Positions 1 through 7,535 of a stretch of 64,000 nucleotides of DNA are shown in pieces. Positions within the stretch are counted from its first letter, which is position 1. Each line of letters opens with the position of its first letter. The position numbers and the translations under genes are program-made. The notes below the pieces were generated by a model. That model ran no database searches. It was not told where the DNA came from and saw only the letters and a list, made by a program, of their open reading frames with translations. Source of the stretch: Leptolyngbya sp. O-77 (GTDB lineage Bacteria > Cyanobacteriota > Cyanobacteriia > Elainellales > Elainellaceae); NCBI RefSeq assembly GCF_001548395.1, contig NZ_AP017367.1, positions 1,463,001 through 1,527,000 of the forward strand, given 5' to 3'.

Positions 1-762
1 TTTCTGGCGCTGAGTGCTGCTTCCCCATTTCTAGACGGACAGCCGACAGGCAACCACTCTAGCCGCTGGCGCGTGTTCCCCAAAACGCCGCAAGAGGTGC
101 CCCTGTTTGAAAGCCACGCCCACTACATCCGCTGGACAGATGAACAGCTTAAGCTAGGCACTATGCAAAACGTGCGCCACCTGTGGAGTTCGGTGCGGCC
201 GAATGGCGATCGCCGTCCCTATTCTCTCAATCGGCTGGAACTCCGTATCTGCGATCTGGTGAGCGATCCGGTGGCGCTGCTGGCAATTTGCGCCCTGCTG
301 GAAGCCCGGATTCTTCAGGTCATGGAAAATCCCGACCTCGACCCACTGGTGCAAAGCGACCTGCCCAGCGCCACGCGGGCCGCCGACCTGGTAGAACTAG
401 CCGATGCCAACGAAGACGCTGCCGCGCAACACAGCCTGGATGCGGAACTGCGGCACTGGCAAGATGGGCGGGTGCTGCTGGCGCGAGACTGGGTAAGCCT
501 GCTGCTCGAAGAAACCCTGCCCACAGCTAAGCAAAACGGCTTCGGCTGCTTCCTCCAGCCGATTCACAAAATTTTGCGGGAGGGCAACGAAGCCCAGCGC
601 TGGCTGCGGCTGGTCGATCAGGGCTGGGATGCACGTCAGGTGATGGTGCAGGCGATCCGCGACACCGAAGCCGTGGAAATGGCACTGGCGGAGGAGTTGT
701 GCGAGCCGGGCGTAGATCTCAGCGTGCCAGACGATGAGCCGTGTCTGGCGCTGGTTCCTTAG
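1..762 (+). CDS. gshA: Glutamate--cysteine ligase, cyanobacterial type (5' end outside window)
   Basis: The frame is open from base 1, so the gene begins before the window. The 253 visible residues are the C-terminal part of the cyanobacterial glutamate-cysteine ligase family, the first enzyme of glutathione synthesis. Telling segments are SPFLDGQPTGNHSSRWRVF at the start, and LELRICDLVSDPVALLAICA around residue 80. In this family such segments line the substrate site and carry the conserved Arg. An internal GTG at 73 could be mistaken for a start, but the conserved sequence runs through it. The gene converges with the ABC ATPase gene, which ends 18 bp away. I rely on motif recall for the family assignment. 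Confidence 0.8.
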   Translation, partial: FLALSAASPFLDGQPTGNHSSRWRVFPKTPQEVPLFESHAHYIRWTDEQLKLGTMQNVRHLWSSVRPNGDRRPYSLNRLELRICDLVSDPVALLAICALLEARILQVMENPDLDPLVQSDLPSATRAADLVELADANEDAAAQHSLDAELRHWQDGRVLLARDWVSLLLEETLPTAKQNGFGCFLQPIHKILREGNEAQRWLRLVDQGWDARQVMVQAIRDTEAVEMALAEELCEPGVDLSVPDDEPCLALVP

Positions 763-780
763 GACACGACCGAGTCATTG

Positions 781-1662
781 CTAATCCAGATTGCGCCCGG
801 TCAGCTCCACAAAGATATCCTCCAGGTTGGACGGGCGCACCATCATCCCGGCTTTATTTGGCTGCGCTTCAAAAAAGGCGTTGGCCTCTGCCATTGTGGG
901 AAAGAACTTGTAATCCCAGCGATCGCCATCCTGTTTCATCACCAGCCCCTCGCCGTGCTGGTGGCGCAGTTCTTCCAGCGTGCCCAGAGCGATTAGCTTG
1001 CCGCTGTCCATAATGCCGATGCGGTTGGGCACGGCGTAGCTGCCAAAGCTGGAGCCGCAGAGATATTCCACCTCTTCCATGTAGTGCGTCGTCAGCAGAA
1101 TCGTCATGCCCTGCTGATTCAGCCCTTTGATGATTTCCCAGAGGCGGCGGCGGGTTTGTGGATCGAGTCCGACAGTCGGCTCGTCCAGAAACAAAATGCG
1201 CGGCTCGTGCAGCAGGGCGCGGGCGATTTGCAGTCGGCGCTTCATGCCGCCAGACAGCGTTTTCACCAGGTCATTGCGGCGATCGCTCAGTTCCACATAC
1301 TCCAGCCAGCGGTCGATCTCGCGCTGGCGGCGGGGATTGGGGATATGGTGCATCCGACCGTGAAATTCCATGTTTTCCCACACGGTCAGATCCACATCCA
1401 CGCTCATCTGTTGTAACACCACGCCAATTTGCTGCTTCACCAGCACGGGCTGCTGCGCTACGTCATAGCCTGCCACTTCGATGCGTCCGCTCGTGATTCG
1501 CGTCAGCGTGGTCAACATACGAATCGTGGTCGATTTGCCCGCGCCGTTTGGCCCCAGCAGCCCAAAGATTTCCCCCGGCTGAATCGTAAAAGACAGGTCG
1601 TTGACCACAGGCGTATTGCCGTAGACCTTGGTGACGTGTTGAAGGGCGATCGCCGCTGTCAT
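781..1662 (-). CDS. ABC transporter ATP-binding protein (DrrA/CcmA-like) with unusual insertion
   Basis: A 293-residue ATPase subunit that would power an ABC-2 type exporter. It shows Walker A GPNGAGKST (about residue 38), the signature LSGGMKRRLQIARALL (about 138), Walker B RILFLDEPTVGLDP (about 156) and the H-loop LLTTHYMEE (about 190). The C-terminal 'NLEDIFVELTGRNL' tail is typical of the daunorubicin/multidrug type. Just after the H-loop, where relatives usually read LCDRIGIMD, this protein reads LCGSSFGSYAVPNRIGIMD, about ten extra residues. No membrane permease lies beside it: the downstream neighbour is convergent gshA, and upstream is the aroF leader. The substrate is unknown. ATG start. 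Confidence 0.9.
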   Translation of the reverse strand: MTAAIALQHVTKVYGNTPVVNDLSFTIQPGEIFGLLGPNGAGKSTTIRMLTTLTRITSGRIEVAGYDVAQQPVLVKQQIGVVLQQMSVDVDLTVWENMEFHGRMHHIPNPRRQREIDRWLEYVELSDRRNDLVKTLSGGMKRRLQIARALLHEPRILFLDEPTVGLDPQTRRRLWEIIKGLNQQGMTILLTTHYMEEVEYLCGSSFGSYAVPNRIGIMDSGKLIALGTLEELRHQHGEGLVMKQDGDRWDYKFFPTMAEANAFFEAQPNKAGMMVRPSNLEDIFVELTGRNLD

Positions 1663-1818
1663 AGTTCAGGGTTGGAAGTTGAAGATTGGAGGTTGGGCAG
1701 GAAACATGATGCGCGTCAGCGTTTCTTTACATAAGGTAACATCCCTAGTAGCCTCAAATCCTGGCTATAAAACCCTGACAATTTGGCAAAATTTCTCAGG
1801 CTGGGGGTTGACGAGGTT

Positions 1819-1847
1819 TTGCAAACTTCGTTACAGTTAGCGATAAG
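1819..1847 (+). promoter_or_regulatory. Candidate promoter of the aroF leader transcript
   Basis: TTGCAA (1819-1824) and GATAAG (1842-1847) are spaced by 17 bp and would place transcription start near 1854, about 77 nt before the first leader peptide. The -35 is close to consensus and the -10 matches at four of six positions. This is a guess from spacing and position only. Confidence 0.3.
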
Positions 1848-1930
1848 TTGAAATGAATTCAACTTGCAAGCATCTCGTTTTCAAACATCTTGTGCTGAGC
1901 AACCTGGTTCTACAGCTACTGAGCTTTGTT

Positions 1931-1987
1931 ATGTCGATTCAAGTCCGCTACTTTTACTTTTGGTTTAGCAAGGTTCACCTGGGGTGA
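1931..1987 (+). CDS. Aromatic-rich leader peptide 1 of aroF
   Basis: An 18-codon reading frame encodes MSIQVRYFYFWFSKVHLG and stops at TGA 1985-1987. Six consecutive codons (1949-1966) specify Tyr, Phe, Tyr, Phe, Trp, Phe, all end products of the pathway opened by the downstream DAHP synthase gene. It lies just upstream of a mutually exclusive pair of RNA hairpins, the classic layout of ribosome-mediated attenuation. Starvation for any aromatic amino acid would stall the ribosome in this run. No strong ribosome binding site is visible, which is common in cyanobacteria. It shares an identical 17-mer with leader 2, so the two probably arose by duplication. Confidence 0.75.
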   Translation: MSIQVRYFYFWFSKVHLG

Positions 1988-2045
1988 GTCCAGCTTGACC
2001 TGGAACCTTGGGTGAACCGCAGAGCGCAACCTCTGCGGTTTTTGC
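1972..2045 (+). terminator. Attenuator 1 (antiterminator and intrinsic terminator)
   Basis: The terminator is a perfect 10-bp stem, AACCGCAGAG (2015-2024) with CTCTGCGGTT (2031-2040), loop CGCAAC, running into a T-rich tract (2039-2043). The competing antiterminator pairs GGTTCACC (1972-1979), inside the end of leader 1, with GGTGAACC (2011-2018). It uses up the first four bases of the terminator stem. A ribosome stalled on the aromatic codons leaves 1972-1979 free and favours antitermination; one that reaches the stop codon covers it and allows termination. A further stem, CAAGGTT (1969-1975) with AACCTTG (2004-2010), may act as another alternative. Confidence 0.75.
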
Positions 2046-2108
2046 ATTTTAAGCGGTCTTTCTTAAGCAGCCAGTCTCCCCTTGCATCCCCAACTTACGT
2101 TCAAACCC

Positions 2109-2171
2109 ATGAGCCATACGCCCCGCTACTTTTACTTTTACTTTTTTTGGACCAGGGAACGCCCCGGGTAA
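2109..2171 (+). CDS. Aromatic-rich leader peptide 2 of aroF
   Basis: A 20-codon frame encodes MSHTPRYFYFYFFWTRERPG, with a TAA stop at 2169-2171. Eight codons in a row (2127-2150) are Tyr, Phe, Tyr, Phe, Tyr, Phe, Phe, Trp. The core CCGCTACTTTTACTTTT (2123-2139) is identical to 1945-1961 in leader 1. It is followed at once by its own antiterminator/terminator pair. A longer overlapping frame (2012-2245) in another phase is judged a shadow because it would ignore this arrangement. Confidence 0.75.
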   Translation: MSHTPRYFYFYFFWTRERPG

Positions 2172-2232
2172 GTTGCTCATGCGCGATTATGCGACCATGC
2201 AACCCGGGGCCTCTAGAGGTTCCGGGTTTTTG
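2162..2232 (+). terminator. Attenuator 2 (antiterminator and intrinsic terminator)
   Basis: The terminator arm AACCCGG (2201-2207) pairs with CCGGGTT (2222-2228), with an inner CCTC/GAGG stem, followed by TTTTT (2227-2231). The competing antiterminator is CCCCGGG (2162-2168), the last codons of leader 2, with CCCGGGG (2203-2209), which takes up most of the terminator's 5' arm. GTTGC (2172-2176) can also pair with GCAAC (2199-2203). The logic is the same as in attenuator 1, about 185 bp downstream of it. The aroF start codon is 119 nt further on. Confidence 0.72.
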
Positions 2233-2240
2233 TTTTGGAC

Positions 2241-2287
2241 TTTAGATTTTGGGGTTTGGATTTTAGATTTTAGGTTTTGGATTTTGG
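2241..2287 (+). repeat. AT-rich TTTTAGATTTTGG repeat
   Basis: Imperfect tandem copies of TTTTAGATTTTGG/ATTTTGG lie between attenuator 2 and aroF. The same repeat type occurs at 29428-29476, 29551-29585 (reverse), 59273-59302 and 61239-61265. It is a dispersed low-complexity family of this genome. Confidence 0.6.
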
Positions 2288-2350
2288 TTCGCTCCCATTT
2301 ACGGTCTAGTTCTCTTCTCATCTTTTACGTCTAACCAGGAGATTCTTCCC

Positions 2351-3211
2351 ATGCAAAAAGCAAAGCTGACCCTTAAGACCGAACCCAGCCACAGTAGCGT
2401 CATTCAGATTTCCGACCAGGTTTCGGCGGGCGGGTCAGAACTGCTCCTCATCGGCGGGCCCTGTTCCGTCGAAAGCCGTGCCCAGATGGATGCGGTCGCC
2501 AGTCGCCTTTCGGTGGCGGGCGTGCAGGCGCTAAGGGGCGGGGTCTACAAGCCGCGCACCTCGCCCTACGATTTCCAGGGCATGGGACGCGAAGGGCTAG
2601 AAATTTTGGCGGCAGTGCGCGATCGCACGGGAATGCCCGTCGTCACCGAAGTCATGGCGGTTTCCCAGATCGAAGAAATTGCCGCCTATGCCGATGTGCT
2701 GCAAGTGGGCAGCCGCAATATGCAAAACTTTGACCTGCTGAAGGCGCTGGGTCAGGTAGACAAGCCAATTTTGCTGAAGCGGGGCCTAGCGGCAACCATT
2801 GAAGAATTCGTGATGGCGGCGGAATATATCCTCGCCCACGGCAACGAGAAAGTGATGCTGTGCGAACGCGGCATCCGCAGCTTCGACACTTACACGCGCA
2901 ACGTGCTGGATCTGGGGGCAGTCGTGGCGCTGAAGCAAATCACCCACCTGCCCGTGATTGTAGACCCCAGCCATGCCGCTGGAAAGCGGGAACTGGTGCC
3001 GAACCTGGCCCTGGCGGCGATCGCCGCTGGAGCCGACGGGCTGATTATCGAGTGCCACCCCGACCCCGAAAAATCTGTTTCCGATGCGCGTCAGGCATTG
3101 TCCTTCGATGAGATGGTGACAATTGTGGAAAAAGTGAGAGCGATCGCCCCCGTTGTCGGCCGCACCCTTCCCCCCGTTCAGGAGCCGCTGCCGCAAATTG
3201 TCGTTGCATAG
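2351..3211 (+). CDS. aroF: 3-deoxy-7-phosphoheptulonate (DAHP) synthase, AroF/type I-beta
   Basis: Condenses phosphoenolpyruvate and erythrose-4-phosphate, the first step of the shikimate pathway to Phe, Tyr and Trp, in the cytoplasm. The 286 residues show GGPCSVES (about 34), KPRTSPYDFQG (about 66), VGSRNMQNFDLL (about 120), KRG (about 143), CERGIRSFDTYTRNVLDL (about 170), DPSHAAGKR (about 206) and ECHPDPEKSVSDARQAL (about 235). These supply the metal and substrate ligands of the type I-beta family. There is no chorismate mutase or ACT-like domain at the N-terminus, so no feedback domain is visible; control is probably by the tandem attenuators upstream. AGGAGA lies 8 bases before the ATG, a good ribosome binding site. 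Confidence 0.93.
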   Translation: MQKAKLTLKTEPSHSSVIQISDQVSAGGSELLLIGGPCSVESRAQMDAVASRLSVAGVQALRGGVYKPRTSPYDFQGMGREGLEILAAVRDRTGMPVVTEVMAVSQIEEIAAYADVLQVGSRNMQNFDLLKALGQVDKPILLKRGLAATIEEFVMAAEYILAHGNEKVMLCERGIRSFDTYTRNVLDLGAVVALKQITHLPVIVDPSHAAGKRELVPNLALAAIAAGADGLIIECHPDPEKSVSDARQALSFDEMVTIVEKVRAIAPVVGRTLPPVQEPLPQIVVA

Positions 3212-3221
3212 TCAGGAAAAA

Positions 3222-3292
3222 GAGAGAAGAACGAAGAGGGAAAAACGAAGAGGTTCTGTTTTTCGTTCTTCGTTCTTCGTTCTTCGTTCTTT
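3222..3292. repeat. Heptamer repeat GAAGAAC / inverted GTTCTTC
   Basis: GAAGAACGAAGAGG-type units (3222-3254) are followed by four to five TTCGTTC units (3262-3292) in inverted orientation. The two blocks can fold together into a long hairpin between the converging aroF and TonB-like genes, and so could end transcription from both sides. Same heptamer family as 34533-34630 and 57597-57732. Confidence 0.65.
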
Positions 3293-3300
3293 CCGCCCTA

Positions 3301-4491
3301 TCACTCTCCCACCACCGTCACATCCACCAGCGTATTGTCGCTGGGACGCGCAATCCCGCTATCTAGGGCTGGGCGGAACTGCAAGCCAGCCTGCGCTAAA
3401 CATTGCACCAGCTCCGTGTAAGCATAGTTTGTGGGCGCGGGCTGCTGCACCTCGGCGCGAGACACGCGCCCGTCTGCCTCAACCGCCAGCCGCAGCGTCA
3501 CGGGTGCGCCAAAGCCCGCCACACTGTCGGGAAACAGTGGGCAGGAGTTGGGCTGAGTCGGGTCGGCGAGGACGCTGATGCGGCTGGTCAGCAGTTCGGC
3601 ATTTTCTTCGGGGATGTCGGCTGTTTCCTGCGGCGACAAGTGGCGCACGGTCACCACGCTCAGCGTCAGGCTAGTAGGCGTGGGCTGGCGACCAATCACC
3701 ACTTCGCCCAGGTCGTCTTCTGGGCCGGTGTCTGGGCCGCTGGCGGGTGTGTCGATGCCCGGTGCGCCACTGCCCGGAACCGGATTTGCAGCCGCGTCTC
3801 CAGGGTTATTGACCGGGTTGCCGCCCTCAGTTGGGTTTTGTCCTGGCGTGGGGAAGGGTGGCTCGGTGGACTCGCTGGGCTGGCTCACGTCAGGAAAAGG
3901 GCGTGGAGGCGGCAAAGGCTCTCGCCCCAAGACGGGCGGCGGCTCCGGCGGAATAAAGGGAGACGGCTGCACCGGGACGGGCGACGGCCGCTGGGGCGCT
4001 GGCGTGGGGATGGGCGTAGGTGTTGGGATGGGCGTTGGAGGTGACACCACTGGAGGTGACGCGATCGGGCTAGGCGGTGGTGTTTCCACGGGCGTAGGGG
4101 CAGGGGCAAGCACCGCAGGCGGGATGGCAGCAGGCGCAGGCGGCGGTGGGTTCACCGGAAGAGGGGACGGCGCTGGTGTCGCAGCAGGGGGCGGGGCAGG
4201 CACTTCAGCCGGGGCTGGGGCGACAGGGCTGGCAGGCACGGTTGCAGGATCAGGAGTCGTATCTGGGGCGATCGCCCCTACATCCACCAGCTCGATCGGG
4301 GTCGCCGTGCCTCCCCCTCTAGACTGCTCAGCGACAGTCTTCAGCGAGGGCAGCACTGCTAGCAGCAAGAGAACATGCAGCACCACCGACCCCGACCACA
4401 CCCGCGACCACAGCCCAGACGGGTCTTCATGTCGCCGCTGCACGGGTACTGGAAACGGAGAAAAATCGCTGGTGGCGGGGGAATGCGTCAT
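3301..4491 (-). CDS. Proline-rich TonB-like energy transducer protein
   Basis: A 396-residue protein with a short cytoplasmic start, one membrane segment (VVLHVLLLLAVLPSL, about residues 36-50), a spacer of some 200 residues very rich in Pro, Ala and Thr, and a C-terminal domain. The last 90 residues contain APVTLRLAVEADGRVSRAEV and LQFRPA, recalling the TonB C-terminal fold that contacts outer-membrane transporters. By family such proteins carry proton-motive energy across the periplasm. No ExbB/ExbD or receptor gene is nearby. The Gly-rich frame on the opposite strand (3578-4840) is the antisense image of the Pro-rich spacer. ATG start. Confidence 0.65.
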   Translation of the reverse strand: MTHSPATSDFSPFPVPVQRRHEDPSGLWSRVWSGSVVLHVLLLLAVLPSLKTVAEQSRGGGTATPIELVDVGAIAPDTTPDPATVPASPVAPAPAEVPAPPPAATPAPSPLPVNPPPPAPAAIPPAVLAPAPTPVETPPPSPIASPPVVSPPTPIPTPTPIPTPAPQRPSPVPVQPSPFIPPEPPPVLGREPLPPPRPFPDVSQPSESTEPPFPTPGQNPTEGGNPVNNPGDAAANPVPGSGAPGIDTPASGPDTGPEDDLGEVVIGRQPTPTSLTLSVVTVRHLSPQETADIPEENAELLTSRISVLADPTQPNSCPLFPDSVAGFGAPVTLRLAVEADGRVSRAEVQQPAPTNYAYTELVQCLAQAGLQFRPALDSGIARPSDNTLVDVTVVGE

Positions 4492-5074
4492 GGGGAATGC
4501 AGGGGGCGTGCATCATCTGGGAAGTGTAGGAGGGCGATCGCAAAACGCTTCAGCCGAATCACTTAAATGCCCAGCATCGTCAAACTGGAGCTTCAGGACG
4601 AAAAAGGAGGCTGCAATGTCCCAGCCGATCATAACGAGTTGTAACAAAATAGACGGCTTGTCGGCTCAAATGGCTTCACCGAGCTTTTGCCTGCATCGGG
4701 TGTATACTACGGAGCCGGAGCAGGACAGGACTTTGCGATTGCTCGCGGCTGCCAAAAATCTTAAAAAACAGTTAATAACCTTTAGAAATATAAATGCATG
4801 TTATCGAGAGGCCAAGAAGTTTCAACTTTTAGCTTATTGAATCGGTTTCATTCCCTGATATATTTTGTCTTGAACCCGTGATCAGGGCAGTTTGCAGGTC
4901 GCTCAACGTCAAGTCTGTTCAACCCTTTGCCCTGAACATAAAGACTTTGTTAATGCCAGTCCGCTGCGCTGAGATTATGCCCTGAGAGCGCGGCTAGCGG
5001 TATGTCGCCTGTGCCGTATTGCACAGGCAGGGTTTTGTACGCTCTGAAAACAGTGATTCACAGGAAGGGAAACG
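4492..5074 (+). promoter_or_regulatory. rbcL upstream region with 5' UTR hairpin
   Basis: 583 bp without a convincing gene. It must hold the divergent promoters of the TonB-like gene and of rbcL. A perfect 8-bp hairpin, GCCTGTGC (5007-5014) with GCACAGGC (5021-5028), sits 46 bp before the rbcL start and is probably within the mRNA leader. A weak promoter-like pair TTGTTA (4947) and GATTAT (4973) lies before it, but the 20-bp spacing is poor. AGGAAGGG just before 5075 is the ribosome binding site of rbcL. Confidence 0.45.
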
Positions 5075-6505
5075 ATGTCTTATTCGCAAACCAAGACCCA
5101 GGCAAAAGCTGGGTACCAGGCTGGGGTTAAGGACTACCGCCTGACTTACTACACCCCCGACTACACGCCCAAAGACACGGACATTCTGGCCGCCTTCCGG
5201 GTCACCCCTCAGCCCGGTGTGCCGCCCGAAGAAGCGGGTGCAGCCGTTGCGGCTGAGTCCTCGACTGGCACCTGGACGACCGTGTGGACTGACCTGCTAA
5301 CTGACCTCGATCGCTACAAGGGTCGTTGCTACGATATCGAACCCGTTCGCGGTGAAGACAATCAGTTCATCGCCTACATTGCCTACCCTCTGGATCTGTT
5401 TGAAGAAGGCTCTGTTACCAACATGCTTACCTCCATTGTGGGGAACGTATTTGGTTTCAAAGCTCTGAAGGCCCTGCGATTGGAAGACTTGCGAATCCCT
5501 GTAGCCTACCTCAAGACTTTCCAGGGACCGCCCCACGGCATCCAGGTCGAGCGTGACAAGATTAATAAGTACGGTCGTCCCCTGCTGGGCTGCACCATCA
5601 AGCCTAAGCTGGGTCTGTCGGCAAAGAACTACGGTCGTGCAGTGTACGAGTGTCTGCGCGGCGGTCTGGACTTCACCAAAGACGACGAAAACATCAACTC
5701 TCAGCCCTTCCAGCGCTGGCGCGATCGCTTCACCTTCGTCGCTGAAGCTATCCACAAGGCACAAGCTGAGACTGGTGAAATCAAGGGGCACTACCTCAAT
5801 GTGACCGCCGCCACCTGCGAAGAAATGCTGAAGCGGGCTGAGTATGCGAAAGAACTCAATATGCCCATCATCATGCATGACTTCTTGACCGCAGGCTTCA
5901 CAGCTAACACTACTCTCTCCAAGTGGTGCCGCGATAACGGTGTCTTGCTGCATATCCACCGTGCCATGCACGCTGTGATCGACCGCCAGAAGAATCACGG
6001 GATGCACTTCCGCGTACTGGCAAAATGCTTGCGGATGTCCGGTGGTGACCACATCCACACCGGAACCGTGGTGGGCAAGCTAGAAGGCGACAAAGCCGTG
6101 ACGCTTGGCTTTGTGGATCTCTTGCGTGAAAACTACATCGAGCGTGACCCCTCAAAGGGCATCTACTTCACCCAGGACTGGGCCTCCATGCCGGGTGTGA
6201 TGGCAGTTGCTTCTGGCGGGATTCACGTCTGGCATATGCCCGCGCTGGTGGAAATCTTCGGCGACGATGCCGTGCTTCAGTTTGGCGGCGGCACGCTGGG
6301 TCACCCCTGGGGCAACGCACCTGGTGCAACGGCAAACCGTGTTGCTCTGGAAGCCTGCTTACAAGCTCGCAACGAAGGTCGCGACCTGATGCGCGAAGGC
6401 GGCGACATCATCCGCGAAGCTTGCCGCTGGTCGCCCGAACTGGCTACCGCTTGCGAACTGTGGAAGGAAATCAAGTTCGAGTTTGAGGCGGTGGATACCG
6501 TCTGA
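5075..6505 (+). CDS. rbcL: RuBisCO large subunit, form IB
   Basis: The 476-residue catalytic subunit fixes CO2 onto ribulose-1,5-bisphosphate in the carboxysome. Catalytic motifs are complete: TIKPKLGLS with the active-site Lys (about 175), GGLDFTKDDE with the carbamylated Lys and the Mg ligands (about 197-204), HIHRAMHAV (about 293), and loop 6 GTVVGKLEG with Lys (about 335). Length and sequence fit cyanobacterial and plant form IB. It is first in an rbcL-rbcX-rbcS operon, preceded by a strong AGGAAGGG ribosome binding site. The 140-bp gap to rbcX carries a long hairpin. Confidence 0.99.
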   Translation: MSYSQTKTQAKAGYQAGVKDYRLTYYTPDYTPKDTDILAAFRVTPQPGVPPEEAGAAVAAESSTGTWTTVWTDLLTDLDRYKGRCYDIEPVRGEDNQFIAYIAYPLDLFEEGSVTNMLTSIVGNVFGFKALKALRLEDLRIPVAYLKTFQGPPHGIQVERDKINKYGRPLLGCTIKPKLGLSAKNYGRAVYECLRGGLDFTKDDENINSQPFQRWRDRFTFVAEAIHKAQAETGEIKGHYLNVTAATCEEMLKRAEYAKELNMPIIMHDFLTAGFTANTTLSKWCRDNGVLLHIHRAMHAVIDRQKNHGMHFRVLAKCLRMSGGDHIHTGTVVGKLEGDKAVTLGFVDLLRENYIERDPSKGIYFTQDWASMPGVMAVASGGIHVWHMPALVEIFGDDAVLQFGGGTLGHPWGNAPGATANRVALEACLQARNEGRDLMREGGDIIREACRWSPELATACELWKEIKFEFEAVDTV

Positions 6506-6522
6506 TGAGAAGGGCTGACAGG

Positions 6523-6611
6523 TGAGGAATAGGGAATGGAATTGATGCTTGGTTTACGCTCTCAACCCCGAATTGAGGGTATAAGTATTAGCACTCATTC
6601 TTTATTCCTCA
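6523..6611 (+). promoter_or_regulatory. rbcL-rbcX intercistronic stem-loop
   Basis: TGAGGAATAGGGAATG (6523-6538) pairs along all 16 bases with CATTCTTTATTCCTCA (6596-6611), 14 Watson-Crick and 2 G-U pairs. Inside is a smaller stem, CTCAA (6561-6565) with TTGAG (6573-6577). There is no T-run after it, so it is not a simple terminator. It could stabilise the rbcL 3' end or set the ratio of rbcL to rbcX and rbcS mRNA. Confidence 0.6.
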
Positions 6612-6645
6612 GCGTTCAACCTTTCACCCCCTCGGGGTCAACTGC

Positions 6646-7035
6646 ATGGATCTTAGACAGATCGCAAAGGAAACGAGCAAGACGCTAATCAGCTACCTGA
6701 CGTTTCAGGCAATGCGGACGGTGATGGCTCAGCTCAGCGAGACTGATCCACCCCGTGCCCTACGGCTGCATGAGTTCTCTCGCCGCGAACGGATCGAAAA
6801 CAGTGAGTCCTACCTCCAGGCTCTGTTCAAAGAGGATCAGGCCCTTGCCTTTCGGATTTTGACCGTGCGAGAGCATATTGCCGAGGAAATTGCTGACTTT
6901 TTGCCAGAGATGCTTCGTACAGGCATCCAACAGGCAAATACGGAGCGACGCTGTGAGCAGCTTGAGCGAATGACGCAGCTTGACCCCGGTGCTACAAGTA
7001 CCCATCCAGAACAAGATTCAACGTCTGAAGACTAG
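6646..7035 (+). CDS. rbcX: RuBisCO assembly chaperone RbcX
   Basis: The 129-residue protein matches RbcX, a dimeric helical chaperone that binds the C-terminal tail of RbcL and helps form the L8 core. It opens with MDLRQIAKETSKTLISYLTFQAMRTV-like helices and has the segment FSRRERIENSESYLQALF. It ends in a polar, probably disordered tail (DPGATSTHPEQDSTSED). It is the middle gene of the rbc operon, 15 bp from rbcS, and its position between the two subunit genes is the usual one in beta-cyanobacteria. Confidence 0.95.
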   Translation: MDLRQIAKETSKTLISYLTFQAMRTVMAQLSETDPPRALRLHEFSRRERIENSESYLQALFKEDQALAFRILTVREHIAEEIADFLPEMLRTGIQQANTERRCEQLERMTQLDPGATSTHPEQDSTSED

Positions 7036-7050
7036 AGAATAGAGGAATCC

Positions 7051-7407
7051 ATGAAGACTTTACCCAAAGAGCGCCGTTACGAAACCTTTTCCTATCTGCC
7101 TCCGTTGACCGACGCACAAATTGCCCGTCAGATCCAGTACACGCTCGACCAGGGTTATTTCCCTTGCATCGAGTTTAATGAAGATTCTGCGGCTGAGATG
7201 CACTATTGGACGATGTGGAAGCTGCCATTGTTTAATGCGACTTCTCCTCAAGAGGTGCTGAATGAGGTGCAGCAATGCCGTTCAGAATTCCCGAACTGCT
7301 ATATCCGGGTGGTTGCGTTTGACAATATCAAGCAGTGCCAGGTGATGAGCTTCATTGTTCATAAGCCTGGTAACAACAACAACTACGGCGGTGGCTATCG
7401 CTACTAA
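7051..7407 (+). CDS. rbcS: RuBisCO small subunit
   Basis: The 118-residue small subunit caps the L8 core. It contains the hallmark ETFSYLPPLTD start, GYFPCIEF, MWKLPLFN and the final RVVAFDNIKQCQVMSFIV strand. A short Gly/Asn/Tyr-rich tail (NNNNYGGGYRY) follows the conserved fold and is a small lineage-specific extension. AGAGGAA lies before the ATG. It is the last gene of the operon and is followed by a strong terminator. Confidence 0.98.
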   Translation: MKTLPKERRYETFSYLPPLTDAQIARQIQYTLDQGYFPCIEFNEDSAAEMHYWTMWKLPLFNATSPQEVLNEVQQCRSEFPNCYIRVVAFDNIKQCQVMSFIVHKPGNNNNYGGGYRY

Positions 7408-7462
7408 TGCTGGATTGGTCAATGCCTGGTTGATTGGTGGCTAGAGTTGCGAATTGGTAGAG

Positions 7463-7503
7463 AGGTGTTGCGTGGGTTAGTCCATGCAGCACCTTTGCTT
7501 TTG
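7463..7503 (+). terminator. rbc operon terminator
   Basis: AGGTGTTGCGTGG (7463-7475) pairs with CCATGCAGCACCT (7482-7494), 13 pairs including two wobbles, with a 6-base loop and a TTTGCTTTT tail. It lies 56 bp after rbcS. Confidence 0.7.
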
Positions 7504-7535
7504 TGGAGCGACATCGCCCCACGATCGAACGCTCC

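Noticed and set aside
2012..2245. 77-codon frame across the second leader
   Set aside because: It overlaps both attenuator structures out of phase with the aromatic leader and ends in terminator sequence.
3578..4840. Long Gly-rich reading frame of 420 codons on the plus strand
   Set aside because: It is the antisense image of the Pro-rich spacer of the TonB-like protein and has no domain or proper start.
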